Position numbers and translations under genes: made by a program
Assembly: GCF_043290135.1 (NCBI RefSeq)
Contig: NC_134701.1
Coordinates: 8,214,001 to 8,278,000 of the forward strand
From: Rhipicephalus microplus
Taxonomy: Eukaryota > Arthropoda > Arachnida > Ixodida > Ixodidae
Direction of reading: 5' to 3'
Length of the DNA stretch: 64,000 nt
The notes under the pieces: model-generated
The model's input: only the letters and a program-made list of their open reading frames with translations
Told to the model about the DNA's origin: nothing
Database searches by the model: none
In this document: piece by piece, positions 54,499 to 64,000 of the stretch
How positions within the stretch are numbered: position 1 is the first letter of the stretch
Layout: each line of letters starts with the position of its first letter

Positions 54499-54572
54499 GT
54501 CTCCGTGGCGCAATTGGTTAGCGCGATCGGCTGTTAACCGAAAGGTTGGAGGTTCGAGCCCTCCCGGTGGTG
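54499..54572 (+). tRNA. most canonical tRNA-Asn(GTT) candidate, third copy
   Basis: Duplicate of the unit at 30686 within the large segment shared between about 30-35 kb and 53.8-59.1 kb. I see the same body, trailer and T7 run. Defects are again A27-A43 and U-U at 4:69. Confidence 0.8.
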
Positions 54573-54645
54573 GTGCGGCGCTTTTTTTCTGTGGGCTGAT
54601 AGCTTTGAAGATATGTTCTGATGGTGGTGAGAGTGGAGCAGGACT

Positions 54646-54719
54646 GTCTCCGTGGCGCAATTGGCTAGCGCGATCGGCTTTTAACCGAAAGATTGGAGGT
54701 TCGAGCCCACGCGGTGGTG
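54646..54719 (+). tRNA. tRNA-Asn-derived unit with anticodon TTT, duplicate of 30833
   Basis: Copy of the unit at 30833 in the 23.8-kb-offset duplicate. The anticodon change, T arm and T5-C-TTC run are all kept, so the variant predates that duplication. Confidence 0.76.
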
Positions 54720-55962
54720 GTGCGGCGCTTTTTCTTCTTTGGGCTGATAGCTTTGAAGGTATGTTCTGACGGTGGTGAGAGTGGAGCAGGACTGTCTCCG
54801 TGGCGCAATCGGCTAGCGCGATCGGCTGTTAACCAAAAAGTCCGAGGTTTGAGCCCACCCGGTGGTGGTGTGGCGCTTTTTTTTCTTTGGGCTGATAGCC
54901 TTGAAGATATGTTCCGATGGTGGTGAGAGTGGAGCTGGACTGTCTCCGTGGCGCTATTGGCTTGCGCGATCGGCTGTTAACTGAAAGGTTGAGGGTTCAG
55001 CCCACCCGGTGGTGGTGCGGCGCTTTTTTTTCTTCGCGCTGATAGCTTTGAAGATATGTTCTGATGGTGGTGAGAGTAGAGCAAGACTGTCTCCGTGGCG
55101 CAATGGGCTAGTGGGATCGGCTGTTAACGAAAAGGTTGGAATATCGAGCCCTCCCGGGAGTGGTGTGTTGCTTTTTTCTTTGCGCTGATAGCTCTGAAGA
55201 TATGTTTTGATTGTGGTGAGAGTGGAGTAGGACTATCTCCGTGGCGCAATTGGCTAGCGCGATTTCGTTGTTAACCGAAAGGTTGGAGGTTTGAGCCCAC
55301 CCGGTGGTGGTGCGGCGCTTTTTTTTCTTTGCGCTGATAGCTTTGAAGATATATTCTGATGGTGGTGAGAGTGGAGCAAGACTGTCTCAGTGGCGCAATT
55401 GGCTAGCGCGATCGGCTGTTAACCGAAAGGTTGGAGTTTCGAGCCATCCCGGGAGTGGTGTGTTGCTTTTTTCTTTGCGGTAATAGCTTTGAAGATATGT
55501 TCTGATGGTGGTGAGTGTGGAGCAGGACAGTCTTCGTGGCGCAATTGGCTAGCGCGATCGGCTGTTATCCGAAAGGTTGGAGGTTTGAGCCCACCCGGTG
55601 GTGGTGCGGCGCTTTTTTTTCTTTGGGGTGATAGCTCTGAAGAAATGGTCTGACGGTGGTGAGAGTGGACTGTCTCTGTAGCGCAATTGGCTAGCGCGAT
55701 CGGCTGTTAACCGAAAGGTTGGAGGTTCGAGCACACCCGGTGGTGGTGCGGCGCTTTTTTTTGGTCTGATAGCTCTGAAGGAATGTTCTGATGGTGGTGA
55801 GAGGGGAGCAAGACTGTCTCCGTGGCGCAATGGGCTAACGCGATCGGCTGTTAACCGAAAGGATGGAGTTTCGAGCTCTCCCGGGAGGGGTGTGTTGCTT
55901 TTTTTCTTTGCGCTGATAGCTTTGAAGGTATGTTCTGATGGTGGTGAGAATGGAGCACGACT

Positions 55963-58834
55963 GTCTCCGTGGCGCAATGGGCTAGCGCGATCGGCTGTTA
56001 ATCGAAAGGTTAAAGGTTCGAGCCCACCCGGTGGTGGTGCGGCGCTTTTTTTTCTGTGGGCTGATAGCTTTGAAGATATGTTCTGATGGTGGTGAGAGTG
56101 AAGCAGGACTGTCTCCGTGGCGCAATTGGCTAGCGCGATCGGCTGTTAACCGAAAGGTTGGAGGTTTGAGCCCACCCGGTGGTGGTGCGGCGCTTTTTTT
56201 TGGGGTGATAGCTCTGAATAAATGTTCTGACGGCGGTGAGAGTGGAGCACAACTGTCTCCGTGGAGCAATTGGCTAGCGCGGTCGGCTGTTAACCGAAAG
56301 GTTGGAGGTTCGAGCCCACCCGGTGGTGGTGCGGCGCTTTTTTTTCTTTGGGCTGATAGCTCTGAAGAAATGTTCTGACGGTGGTGAGAGTAGAGCAGGA
56401 CTGTCTCCGTGGCGCAATTGGCTAGCGCGATCGGCTGTTAACCGAAAGGTTGGAGGTTCGAGCTCTCCCGGGAGGGGTGTGTTGCTTTTTTCTTTGCGCT
56501 GATAGCTTTGAAGGTATGTTCTTACGGTGGTGAGAGTGGAGCACGACTGTCTCCGTGGCGCAATAGGCTAGCGCGATCGGCTGTTAACCGAAAGTTTGGA
56601 GGTTTGAGCCCACCCGGTGGTGGTGCGGCGCTTTTTTTTTCTTTGGGCTGATAGCTTTGAAGATATGTTCTGACGGTGGTGAGAGTGGAGCAGGGCTCTC
56701 TCCGTGGCGCAATTGGCTAGCGCGATTTTGTTGTTAACCGAAAAGTTGGAGGTATGAGCCCACCCAGTGGTGGTGCGGCGCTTTTTTTCTTTGCGCTGAT
56801 AGCTTTGAAGATATGTTCTGATGGTGGTGAGAGTGGAGCAAGACTGTCTCCGTGGCGCAATGGGCTAGCGCGATCGGCTGTTAACCAAAACGTTGGAGTT
56901 TCGAGCCCTCCCGGGAGTGGTGTGTTGCTTTTTTCTTTGCGCTGATAGCTTTGAAGATATGTTCTGATGGTGGTGAGAGTGGAGCAGGACTGTCTCTGGG
57001 GCGCAAATGGCTAGCGCGATCGGCTGTTAACCGAAAGATTGGAGGTTTGAGCCCACCCGGTGGTGGTGCGGCGCTTTTTTTTCTTTGGGGTGATAGCTCT
57101 GAATAAATGTTCTGACGGCGGTGAGAGTGGAGCACAACTGTCTCCGTGGGGCAATGGGCTAGCGCGGTCGGCTGTTAACCGAAAGGTTGGAGGTTCGAGC
57201 CCACCCGGTGGTGGTGCGGCGCTTTTTTTTCTTTGGGCTGATAGCTCTGAAGAAATGTTCTGACGGTGGTGAGAGTGGAGCAGGACTGTCTCCGTGGCAC
57301 AATTGGCTAGCGCGATCGGCTGTTAACCGAAAAGTGGGAGGTTCGAGCTCTCCCGGGAGGGGTGTGTTGCTTTTTTCTTTGCGCTGATAGCTTTGAACGT
57401 ATGTTCTTACGGTGGTGAGAGTGGAGCACGACTGTCTCCGTGGCGCAATAGGCTAGCGCGATCGGCTGTTAACCGAAAGGTTGGAGGTTTGAGCCCACCC
57501 GGTGGTGGTGCGGCGCTTTTTTTTCTGTGGGCTGATAGCTTTGATGATATGTTTTGATGGTGGTGAGAGTGAAGCAGGACTGTCTCCGTGGCACAAGTGG
57601 CTAGCGCGATCGGCTGTTAACCGAAAGGTTGGAGGTTCGAGCCCTCCCAGGTGGGCTGTGTTGCTTTTTTCTTTGCGCTGATAGCTTTGAAGATATGTTC
57701 TGATGGTGGTGAGCGTGGAGCACGATTGTCTCCGTGGCGCAATTGGCTAGCGCGATCGGCCGTTAACCGAAAGGTTGGAGGTTCGAGCCCACCCGGTGGT
57801 GGTTCGGCGCTTTTTTTTCTTTGGGCTTATAGCTTTGAAGATATGTTCTGATGGTGGTGAGAGTGAAGCAGGACTGTCTCCGTGGCGCAATTGGCTAGCG
57901 CGATTGGCTGTTAACCGAAACGTTGGAGGTTCGAGCCCACCCGGTGGCGCTGCGGTGCTTTTTTTTCTTTGTGCTGATAGATTTGAAGATATGTTCTGAT
58001 GGTGGTGAGAGTGGAGCAGGACTGTCTCCGTGGTGCAATTGGCTTGCGCGATCGGCTGTTAACCGAAAGGTTGGAGGTTCGAGCCCATCCGGTAGTGGTG
58101 CGGCACTTTTTTTTCTTTGCGCTGATAGCTTTGAAGATATGTTCTGATGGTGGTGAGAGTGGAGCAAGACTGTCCCCGTGGCGCAATGGGCTAGCACGAT
58201 CGGCTGTTAACCGAAAGGTTGGAGTTTCGAGCCCTCCCGGGAGTGGTGTGTTGCTTTTTTCTTTGCACTGATAGTTTGAAGATATGTTCTGATGGTGGTG
58301 AGAGTGGAGCAGGACTGTCTCCGTGGCGCAATTGGCTAGCTCGATCGGCTGTTAACCGAAAGGTTGGAGGTTCGAGCCCACCCGGTGGTGGTGCGGCGCT
58401 TTGTTTTCTTTGTGGTAATAGCTTTGAAGATATGTTCTGATGGTGGTGAGAGTAGAGCAGGACTGTCTCCATGGCGCGATTTGCTAGCGCGATCGGCTGT
58501 TAACCGAAAGGTTGGAGTTTCGAGCCCACCCGGTGGTGCAGCGGCGCTTTTTTTCTTTGGGCTGATAGCTCTGAAGAAATGTTTTGACGGTGGTGAGAGT
58601 GGAGCAGGACTGTCTCCGTGGCGCAATTGGCAAGCGTGATCGGCTGTTAACCAAAAGGTTCGAGGTTCGAGCCCACGCGGTGGTGGTGCGGCGCTTTTTT
58701 TTTCTTTGGGGCGATAGCTCTGAAGAAATGGTCTGACGGTGGTGAGATTGGAGCACGACTGTCTCCGTGGCGCAGTTGGCTAGCGCGATCGACTGTTAAC
58801 CCAAAGTTTGGAGGTTCGAGCCCACCCGGTGGTG
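55963..58834 (+). tRNA. 20 tRNA-Asn(GTT)-like units
   Basis: First anticodon base at 55997, 56145, 56289, 56437, 56583, 56733, 56880, 57026, 57174, 57322, 57468, 57616, 57762, 57910, 58058, 58206, 58351, 58499, 58646 and 58795. Class B units are 56437, 56880, 57322, 57616 and 58206. Unit 56733 has the ATTTTG insertion, 57762 has C33 and 58795 has A31. Unit 56145 keeps GTT where its duplicate 32334 reads GGT. Confidence 0.85.
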
Positions 58835-59086
58835 GTGTGGCGCTTTTTTTTTTGGGCTGAGAGCTTTGAAGATATGTTCTGACGGTGGTGAGAGTGGAGC
58901 AGGCCTGTCTCCGTGGCACAATTGGCTAGCGCGATCGGCTGTTAACCGAAAAGTTGGAGGTTCGAGCCCTCCCGGGTGGGGTGTGTTGCTTATTTCTTTG
59001 CGCTATTAGCTTTTAAGATATGTTCTGATAGTGGTGAGCGTGGAGCACGATTGTCTCCGTGGCGCAATTGGCTAGCGCGATCGGCT
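56437..59086 (+). repeat. first copy of a 2650-bp tandem higher-order repeat
   Basis: Eighteen units, 56437-58941, recur immediately downstream at constant offset 2650. I saw no base differences in the stretches I compared. This is the cleanest and probably youngest duplication in the window. Confidence 0.9.
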
Positions 59087-61776
59087 GTTAACCGAAAGGT
59101 TGGAGGTTCGAGCTCTCCCGGGAGGGGTGTGTTGCTTTTTTCTTTGCGCTGATAGCTTTGAAGGTATGTTCTTACGGTGGTGAGAGTGGAGCACGACTGT
59201 CTCCGTGGCGCAATAGGCTAGCGCGATCGGCTGTTAACCGAAAGTTTGGAGGTTTGAGCCCACCCGGTGGTGGTGCGGCGCTTTTTTTTTCTTTGGGCTG
59301 ATAGCTTTGAAGATATGTTCTGACGGTGGTGAGAGTGGAGCAGGGCTCTCTCCGTGGCGCAATTGGCTAGCGCGATTTTGTTGTTAACCGAAAAGTTGGA
59401 GGTATGAGCCCACCCAGTGGTGGTGCGGCGCTTTTTTTCTTTGCGCTGATAGCTTTGAAGATATGTTCTGATGGTGGTGAGAGTGGAGCAAGACTGTCTC
59501 CGTGGCGCAATGGGCTAGCGCGATCGGCTGTTAACCAAAACGTTGGAGTTTCGAGCCCTCCCGGGAGTGGTGTGTTGCTTTTTTCTTTGCGCTGATAGCT
59601 TTGAAGATATGTTCTGATGGTGGTGAGAGTGGAGCAGGACTGTCTCTGGGGCGCAAATGGCTAGCGCGATCGGCTGTTAACCGAAAGATTGGAGGTTTGA
59701 GCCCACCCGGTGGTGGTGCGGCGCTTTTTTTTCTTTGGGGTGATAGCTCTGAATAAATGTTCTGACGGCGGTGAGAGTGGAGCACAACTGTCTCCGTGGG
59801 GCAATGGGCTAGCGCGGTCGGCTGTTAACCGAAAGGTTGGAGGTTCGAGCCCACCCGGTGGTGGTGCGGCGCTTTTTTTTCTTTGGGCTGATAGCTCTGA
59901 AGAAATGTTCTGACGGTGGTGAGAGTGGAGCAGGACTGTCTCCGTGGCACAATTGGCTAGCGCGATCGGCTGTTAACCGAAAAGTGGGAGGTTCGAGCTC
60001 TCCCGGGAGGGGTGTGTTGCTTTTTTCTTTGCGCTGATAGCTTTGAACGTATGTTCTTACGGTGGTGAGAGTGGAGCACGACTGTCTCCGTGGCGCAATA
60101 GGCTAGCGCGATCGGCTGTTAACCGAAAGGTTGGAGGTTTGAGCCCACCCGGTGGTGGTGCGGCGCTTTTTTTTCTGTGGGCTGATAGCTTTGATGATAT
60201 GTTTTGATGGTGGTGAGAGTGAAGCAGGACTGTCTCCGTGGCACAAGTGGCTAGCGCGATCGGCTGTTAACCGAAAGGTTGGAGGTTCGAGCCCTCCCAG
60301 GTGGGCTGTGTTGCTTTTTTCTTTGCGCTGATAGCTTTGAAGATATGTTCTGATGGTGGTGAGCGTGGAGCACGATTGTCTCCGTGGCGCAATTGGCTAG
60401 CGCGATCGGCCGTTAACCGAAAGGTTGGAGGTTCGAGCCCACCCGGTGGTGGTTCGGCGCTTTTTTTTCTTTGGGCTTATAGCTTTGAAGATATGTTCTG
60501 ATGGTGGTGAGAGTGAAGCAGGACTGTCTCCGTGGCGCAATTGGCTAGCGCGATTGGCTGTTAACCGAAACGTTGGAGGTTCGAGCCCACCCGGTGGCGC
60601 TGCGGTGCTTTTTTTTCTTTGTGCTGATAGATTTGAAGATATGTTCTGATGGTGGTGAGAGTGGAGCAGGACTGTCTCCGTGGTGCAATTGGCTTGCGCG
60701 ATCGGCTGTTAACCGAAAGGTTGGAGGTTCGAGCCCATCCGGTAGTGGTGCGGCACTTTTTTTTCTTTGCGCTGATAGCTTTGAAGATATGTTCTGATGG
60801 TGGTGAGAGTGGAGCAAGACTGTCCCCGTGGCGCAATGGGCTAGCACGATCGGCTGTTAACCGAAAGGTTGGAGTTTCGAGCCCTCCCGGGAGTGGTGTG
60901 TTGCTTTTTTCTTTGCACTGATAGTTTGAAGATATGTTCTGATGGTGGTGAGAGTGGAGCAGGACTGTCTCCGTGGCGCAATTGGCTAGCTCGATCGGCT
61001 GTTAACCGAAAGGTTGGAGGTTCGAGCCCACCCGGTGGTGGTGCGGCGCTTTGTTTTCTTTGTGGTAATAGCTTTGAAGATATGTTCTGATGGTGGTGAG
61101 AGTAGAGCAGGACTGTCTCCATGGCGCGATTTGCTAGCGCGATCGGCTGTTAACCGAAAGGTTGGAGTTTCGAGCCCACCCGGTGGTGCAGCGGCGCTTT
61201 TTTTCTTTGGGCTGATAGCTCTGAAGAAATGTTTTGACGGTGGTGAGAGTGGAGCAGGACTGTCTCCGTGGCGCAATTGGCAAGCGTGATCGGCTGTTAA
61301 CCAAAAGGTTCGAGGTTCGAGCCCACGCGGTGGTGGTGCGGCGCTTTTTTTTTCTTTGGGGCGATAGCTCTGAAGAAATGGTCTGACGGTGGTGAGATTG
61401 GAGCACGACTGTCTCCGTGGCGCAGTTGGCTAGCGCGATCGACTGTTAACCCAAAGTTTGGAGGTTCGAGCCCACCCGGTGGTGGTGTGGCGCTTTTTTT
61501 TTTGGGCTGAGAGCTTTGAAGATATGTTCTGACGGTGGTGAGAGTGGAGCAGGCCTGTCTCCGTGGCACAATTGGCTAGCGCGATCGGCTGTTAACCGAA
61601 AAGTTGGAGGTTCGAGCCCTCCCGGGTGGGGTGTGTTGCTTATTTCTTTGCGCTATTAGCTTTTAAGATATGTTCTGATAGTGGTGAGCGTGGAGCACGA
61701 TTGTCTCCGTGGCGCAATTGGCTAGCGCGATCGGCTGTTAACCGAAAGGTTGGAGTTTCGAGCCCTCCCGGGAGTG
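58907..61776 (+). tRNA. 20 tRNA-Asn(GTT)-like units
   Basis: First anticodon base at 58941, 59087, 59233, 59383, 59530, 59676, 59824, 59972, 60118, 60266, 60412, 60560, 60708, 60856, 61001, 61149, 61296, 61445, 61591 and 61737. Class B units are 58941, 59087, 59530, 59972, 60266, 60856, 61591 and 61737. Unit 59383 has the insertion, 60412 has C33 and 61445 has A31. Units 58941 and 61591 lack a T run. Unit 59087 is chimeric and marks the duplication joint. Confidence 0.85.
59087..61736 (+). repeat. second copy of the 2650-bp tandem higher-order repeat
   Basis: Copy of 56437-59086. Its first unit is a hybrid: the spacer and 5' half match unit 35276 (CACGATTGTCTCCG), and the 3' half matches unit 56437 (GCTCTCCCGGGAGGGG). 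The exchange point therefore lies inside the tRNA body. Unit 61737 resumes the 35276 pattern in full. Confidence 0.9.
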
Positions 61777-63350
61777 GTGTGTTGCTTTTTTCTTTGCGGT
61801 AATAGCTTTGAAGATATGTTCTGATGGTGGTGAGAGTGGAGCAGGACAGTCTTCATGGCGCAATTGGCTAGCGCGATCGGCTGTTATCCGAAAGGTTGGA
61901 GGTTTGAGCCCACCCGGTGGTGGTGCGGCGCTTTTTTTTCTTTGGGGTGATAGCTCTGAAGAAATGGTCTGACGGTGGTGAGAGTGGACTGTCTCTGTAG
62001 CGCAATTGGCTAGCGCGATCGGCTGTTAACCGAAATGTTGAGGGTTCAGCCCACCCGGTGGTGGTGCGGCGATTTTTTTTGGTCTGATAGCTCTGAAGGA
62101 ATGTTCTGATGGTGGTGAGAGGGGAGCAAGACTGTCTCCGTGGCGCAATGGGCTAACGCGATCGGCTGTTAACCGAAAGGTTGGAGTTTCGAGCTCTCCC
62201 GGGAGGGGTGTGTTGCTTTTTTTCTTTGCGCTGATAGCTTTGAAGATATGTTCTGATGGTGGTGAGAGTGGAGCAGGACTGTCTCCGTGGCGCAATTGGC
62301 TAGCGCGATCGGCTGTTAACCGAAAGGTTGGAGGTTTGAGCCCACCCGGTGGTGGTGCGGCGCTTTTTTTTGGGGTGATAGCTCTGAATAAATGTTCTGA
62401 CGGCGGTGAGAGTGGAGCACAACTGTCTCCGTGGAGCAATTGGCTAGCGCGGGCGGCTGTTAACCGAAAGGTTGGAGGTTCGAGCCCACCCGGTGGTGGT
62501 GCGGCGCTTTTTTTCTGTGGGCTGATAGCTCTGAAGAAATGTTCTGACGGTGGTGAGAGTGGAGCACGACTGTCTCCGTGGCACAATTGGCTAGCGCGAT
62601 CGGCTGTTAACCGAAAAGTGGGAGGTTCGAGCCCACCCGGTGATGGTGTGGCGCTTTTTTTTTCTTTGGGCTGAGAGCTTTGAAGATATGTTGTGACGGT
62701 GGTGAGAGTGGAGCAGGACTCTCTCCGGTGCGCAATTGGCTAGCGCGATTTCGTTGTTAACCGAAAAGTTGGAGGTTTGAGCCCACCCGGTGGTGGTGCG
62801 GCGCTTTTTTTTCTTTGCGCTGATAGCTTTGAAGATATGTTCTGATGGTGGTGAGAGTGAAGCAAGACTGTCTTCGTGGCGCAATGAGCTAGCGCGATCG
62901 GCTGTTAACCGAAACATTGGAGTTTCGAGCCCTCCCGGGAGTGGTTTGTTGCTTTTTTCTTTGCGCTGATAGCTTTGAAGATATGTTCTTATGGTGGTGA
63001 GAGTGGAGCAGGACTGTCTCCGTGGCGCAATTGGCTAGCGCGATCGGCTGTTAACCGAAAGGTTGGAAGTTTGAGCCCACCCGGTGGTGGTGCGGCGCTT
63101 TTTTTCTTTGGGGTGATAGCTCTGAATAAATGTTCTGACGGCGGTGAGAGTGGAGCACAACCTTCTCCGTGGGGAATTGGCTAGCGTGGTCGGCTGTTAA
63201 CCGAAAGGTTGGAGGTTCGAGCCCACCCGGTGGTGGTGCGGCGCTTTTTTTTCTTTGGGCTGATAGCTCTGAAGAAATGTTCTGACGGTGGTGAGAGTGG
63301 AGCAGGACTGTCTCCGTGGCACAATTGGCTAGCGCGATCGGCTGTTAACC
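61737..63350 (+). repeat. copy of 35276-36890, offset 26460-26461 bp
   Basis: Units 61737-63344 follow the order of 35276-36884, including T38 unit 61883, the CCACCCGG shortened T-arm unit 62025 and the GGGCGGC unit 62459. At unit 63344 the 3' half switches to the pattern of unit 43347, and units 63490-63927 then follow 43493-43930 at offset 19997. Confidence 0.86.
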
Positions 63351-63966
63351 GAAAAGTGGGAGGTTCGAGCCCTCCCGGGTGGGGTGTGTTGCTTCTTTCT
63401 TTGCGCTATTAGCTTTGAAGATATGTTCTGATGGTGGTGAGCGTGGAGCACGATTGTCTCCGTGGCGCAAATGGCTAGCGCGATCGGCCGTTAACCGAAA
63501 GTTTGGTGTTTCGAGCCCTCCCGGGAGTGGTGTGTTTCTTTTTTCTTTGCGCTGATAGCTTTGAATATATGTTCTGATGGTGGTGAGAGTAGAGCACGAC
63601 TGTCTCCGTAGCGCAGTTGGCTAGCGCTATCGGCTGTTAACCAAAAGTTTGGAGGTTCGAGCCCACCCGGTGGTGGTGCGGCGCTTTTTTTTGGGCTGAT
63701 AGCTTTGAAGATATGTTCTGACGGTGGTGAGAGTGGAGCAGGACTGTCTCCGTGGCGCAATTGGCTTGCGCGATTGGCTGTTAACCGAAAGGTTGGAGGT
63801 TCGAGCCCACCCGGTGGTGGTGCGTTGCTTTTTTTCTTTGGGCTGATAGCTTTGAAGATATGTTCTGATGGTGGTGAGAGTGGAGCAGGATTGTCTCCGT
63901 GGCGCAATTGGCTAGCGCGATCGGCTGTTAACCAAAAGGTTGGAGTTTCGAGCCCACGCGGTGGTG
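61849..63966 (+). tRNA. 15 tRNA-Asn(GTT)-like units at the window end
   Basis: First anticodon base at 61883, 62025, 62168, 62315, 62459, 62606, 62756, 62904, 63050, 63196, 63344, 63490, 63636, 63780 and 63927. Class B units are 62168, 62904, 63344 and 63490. Unit 61883 has T38, 62756 has the insertion and 63490 has C33. Unit 63344 is chimeric and lacks a T run. After 63966 the last trailer and T run and part of the next spacer continue to the window edge. Confidence 0.85.
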
Positions 63967-64000
63967 GTGCGGCGCTCTTTTTTCTTTGGGCTGATAGCTT

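Larger units (their letters stand above)
53030..55889 (+). tRNA. 20 tRNA-Asn-like units, one with anticodon TTT
   Basis: First anticodon base at 53064, 53212, 53360, 53506, 53652, 53798, 53946, 54094, 54240, 54388, 54533, 54680, 54828, 54976, 55123, 55270, 55418, 55564, 55706 and 55850. Class B units are 53360, 53506, 54388, 55123, 55418 and 55850. Unit 54680 reads TTT, 53212 has C33, 54094 has A32, 55564 has T38 and 55270 has the insertion. Unit 54533 is one of the three most canonical units. Confidence 0.85.
1..64000 (+). repeat. tandem array of tRNA-Asn(GUU)-like genes, 148-bp unit, 435 copies
   Basis: The whole window is one tandem array, all units in the same orientation, and it runs off both ends. 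The unit is a 74-nt tRNA-like body (7-bp acceptor, UG, GCGC D stem, 5-bp anticodon stem with loop CTGTTAA, 5-nt variable loop, T arm, acceptor 3' strand, discriminator G), then a GGT/GCG-rich trailer, a T run, and a spacer beginning CTTTGGGCTGATAGC or CTTTGCGCTGATAGC. Block entries below list the first anticodon base (position 34) of each unit. The body runs from 34 bases before that base to 39 after it, shifted by one or a few bases where a unit has an indel. No stretch of 300 bases lacks a unit. The tRNA-Asn identity is seen directly. Calling it a satellite or an amplified gene cluster is inference. Confidence 0.97.

Noticed and set aside
1..64000. CRISPR array
   Set aside because: Regular spacing suggested it at first, but the part between tRNA bodies is conserved, not unique, and the repeat is a 74-nt tRNA with Pol III signals.
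1..64000. SINE retroposons derived from tRNA
   Set aside because: Units are strictly head to tail with constant spacing. I see no target-site duplications, no A-rich or LINE-like tails and no dispersed orientation.
1..64000. Bacterial or phage tRNA cluster
   Set aside because: No encoded CCA, one isotype only, T-run terminators and no coding genes between units. The body differs from bacterial tRNA-Asn as I know it.

Overview
The window is one uninterrupted head-to-tail tandem array of a tRNA-Asn(GUU)-like gene on the + strand. I counted 435 units by eye, 434 with an anticodon loop and one internally deleted, with a usual spacing of 148 bp (146 bp after one unit class). Each unit is a 74-nt tRNA body, a trailer of about 10 bases rich in GGT/GCG, a T run of 6-9 bases that fits a Pol III terminator, and a spacer of about 55 bases before the next body. 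There is no convincing protein-coding gene, no inverted unit, no other gene family and no unique DNA longer than a spacer. Open reading frames on both strands are translations of the repeat.

The organism is a eukaryote. The units have an internal A box (TGGCGCAATTGG) and B box (GGTTCGAGCCC), end in T runs, and encode no CCA. The body (GTCTCCG acceptor, GCGC D stem, TCGG-CTGTTAA-CCGA anticodon arm) resembles animal nuclear tRNA-Asn far more than the plant, yeast or bacterial ones as I remember them. I cannot name the species.

Most units are not textbook tRNAs. Nearly all carry A27 opposite A43, and most carry A51 opposite A63. There are two main classes. Class A (T-stem 3' strand CCACC, acceptor CGGTGGT, long T run) is about three quarters of the units. 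Class B (CCTCC, then CGGGAGT, CGGGAGG or CGGGTGG, trailer GTGTGTTGC, T6) is roughly 115 units scattered among them. The most canonical units found are A/B recombinants near 30.69, 49.64 and 54.50 kb. Decayed lineages have a C33 or A33 loop, an inserted base in the anticodon arm, a mutated B box, a lost T run, or anticodons reading Lys, Thr, His or Ser codons.

Layout by duplication history: 0-12 kb has repeats offset by 2.07, 2.2-2.4 and 3.84 kb. 12-26 kb has interleaved copies offset by 1.92, 2.21, 2.66, 7.3-7.6 and 8.9-9.3 kb. 25.98-35.3 kb recurs at 50.8-59.1 kb with a seven-unit difference. 32.89-38.84 kb recurs in tandem at 39.06-45.15 kb. 56.44-59.09 kb is duplicated in tandem to 61.74 kb. 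61.74-63.35 kb copies 35.28-36.89 kb. This pattern is what repeated unequal exchange or segmental duplication of a tRNA-derived satellite would give. Whether any unit makes a working tRNA cannot be decided from sequence alone.
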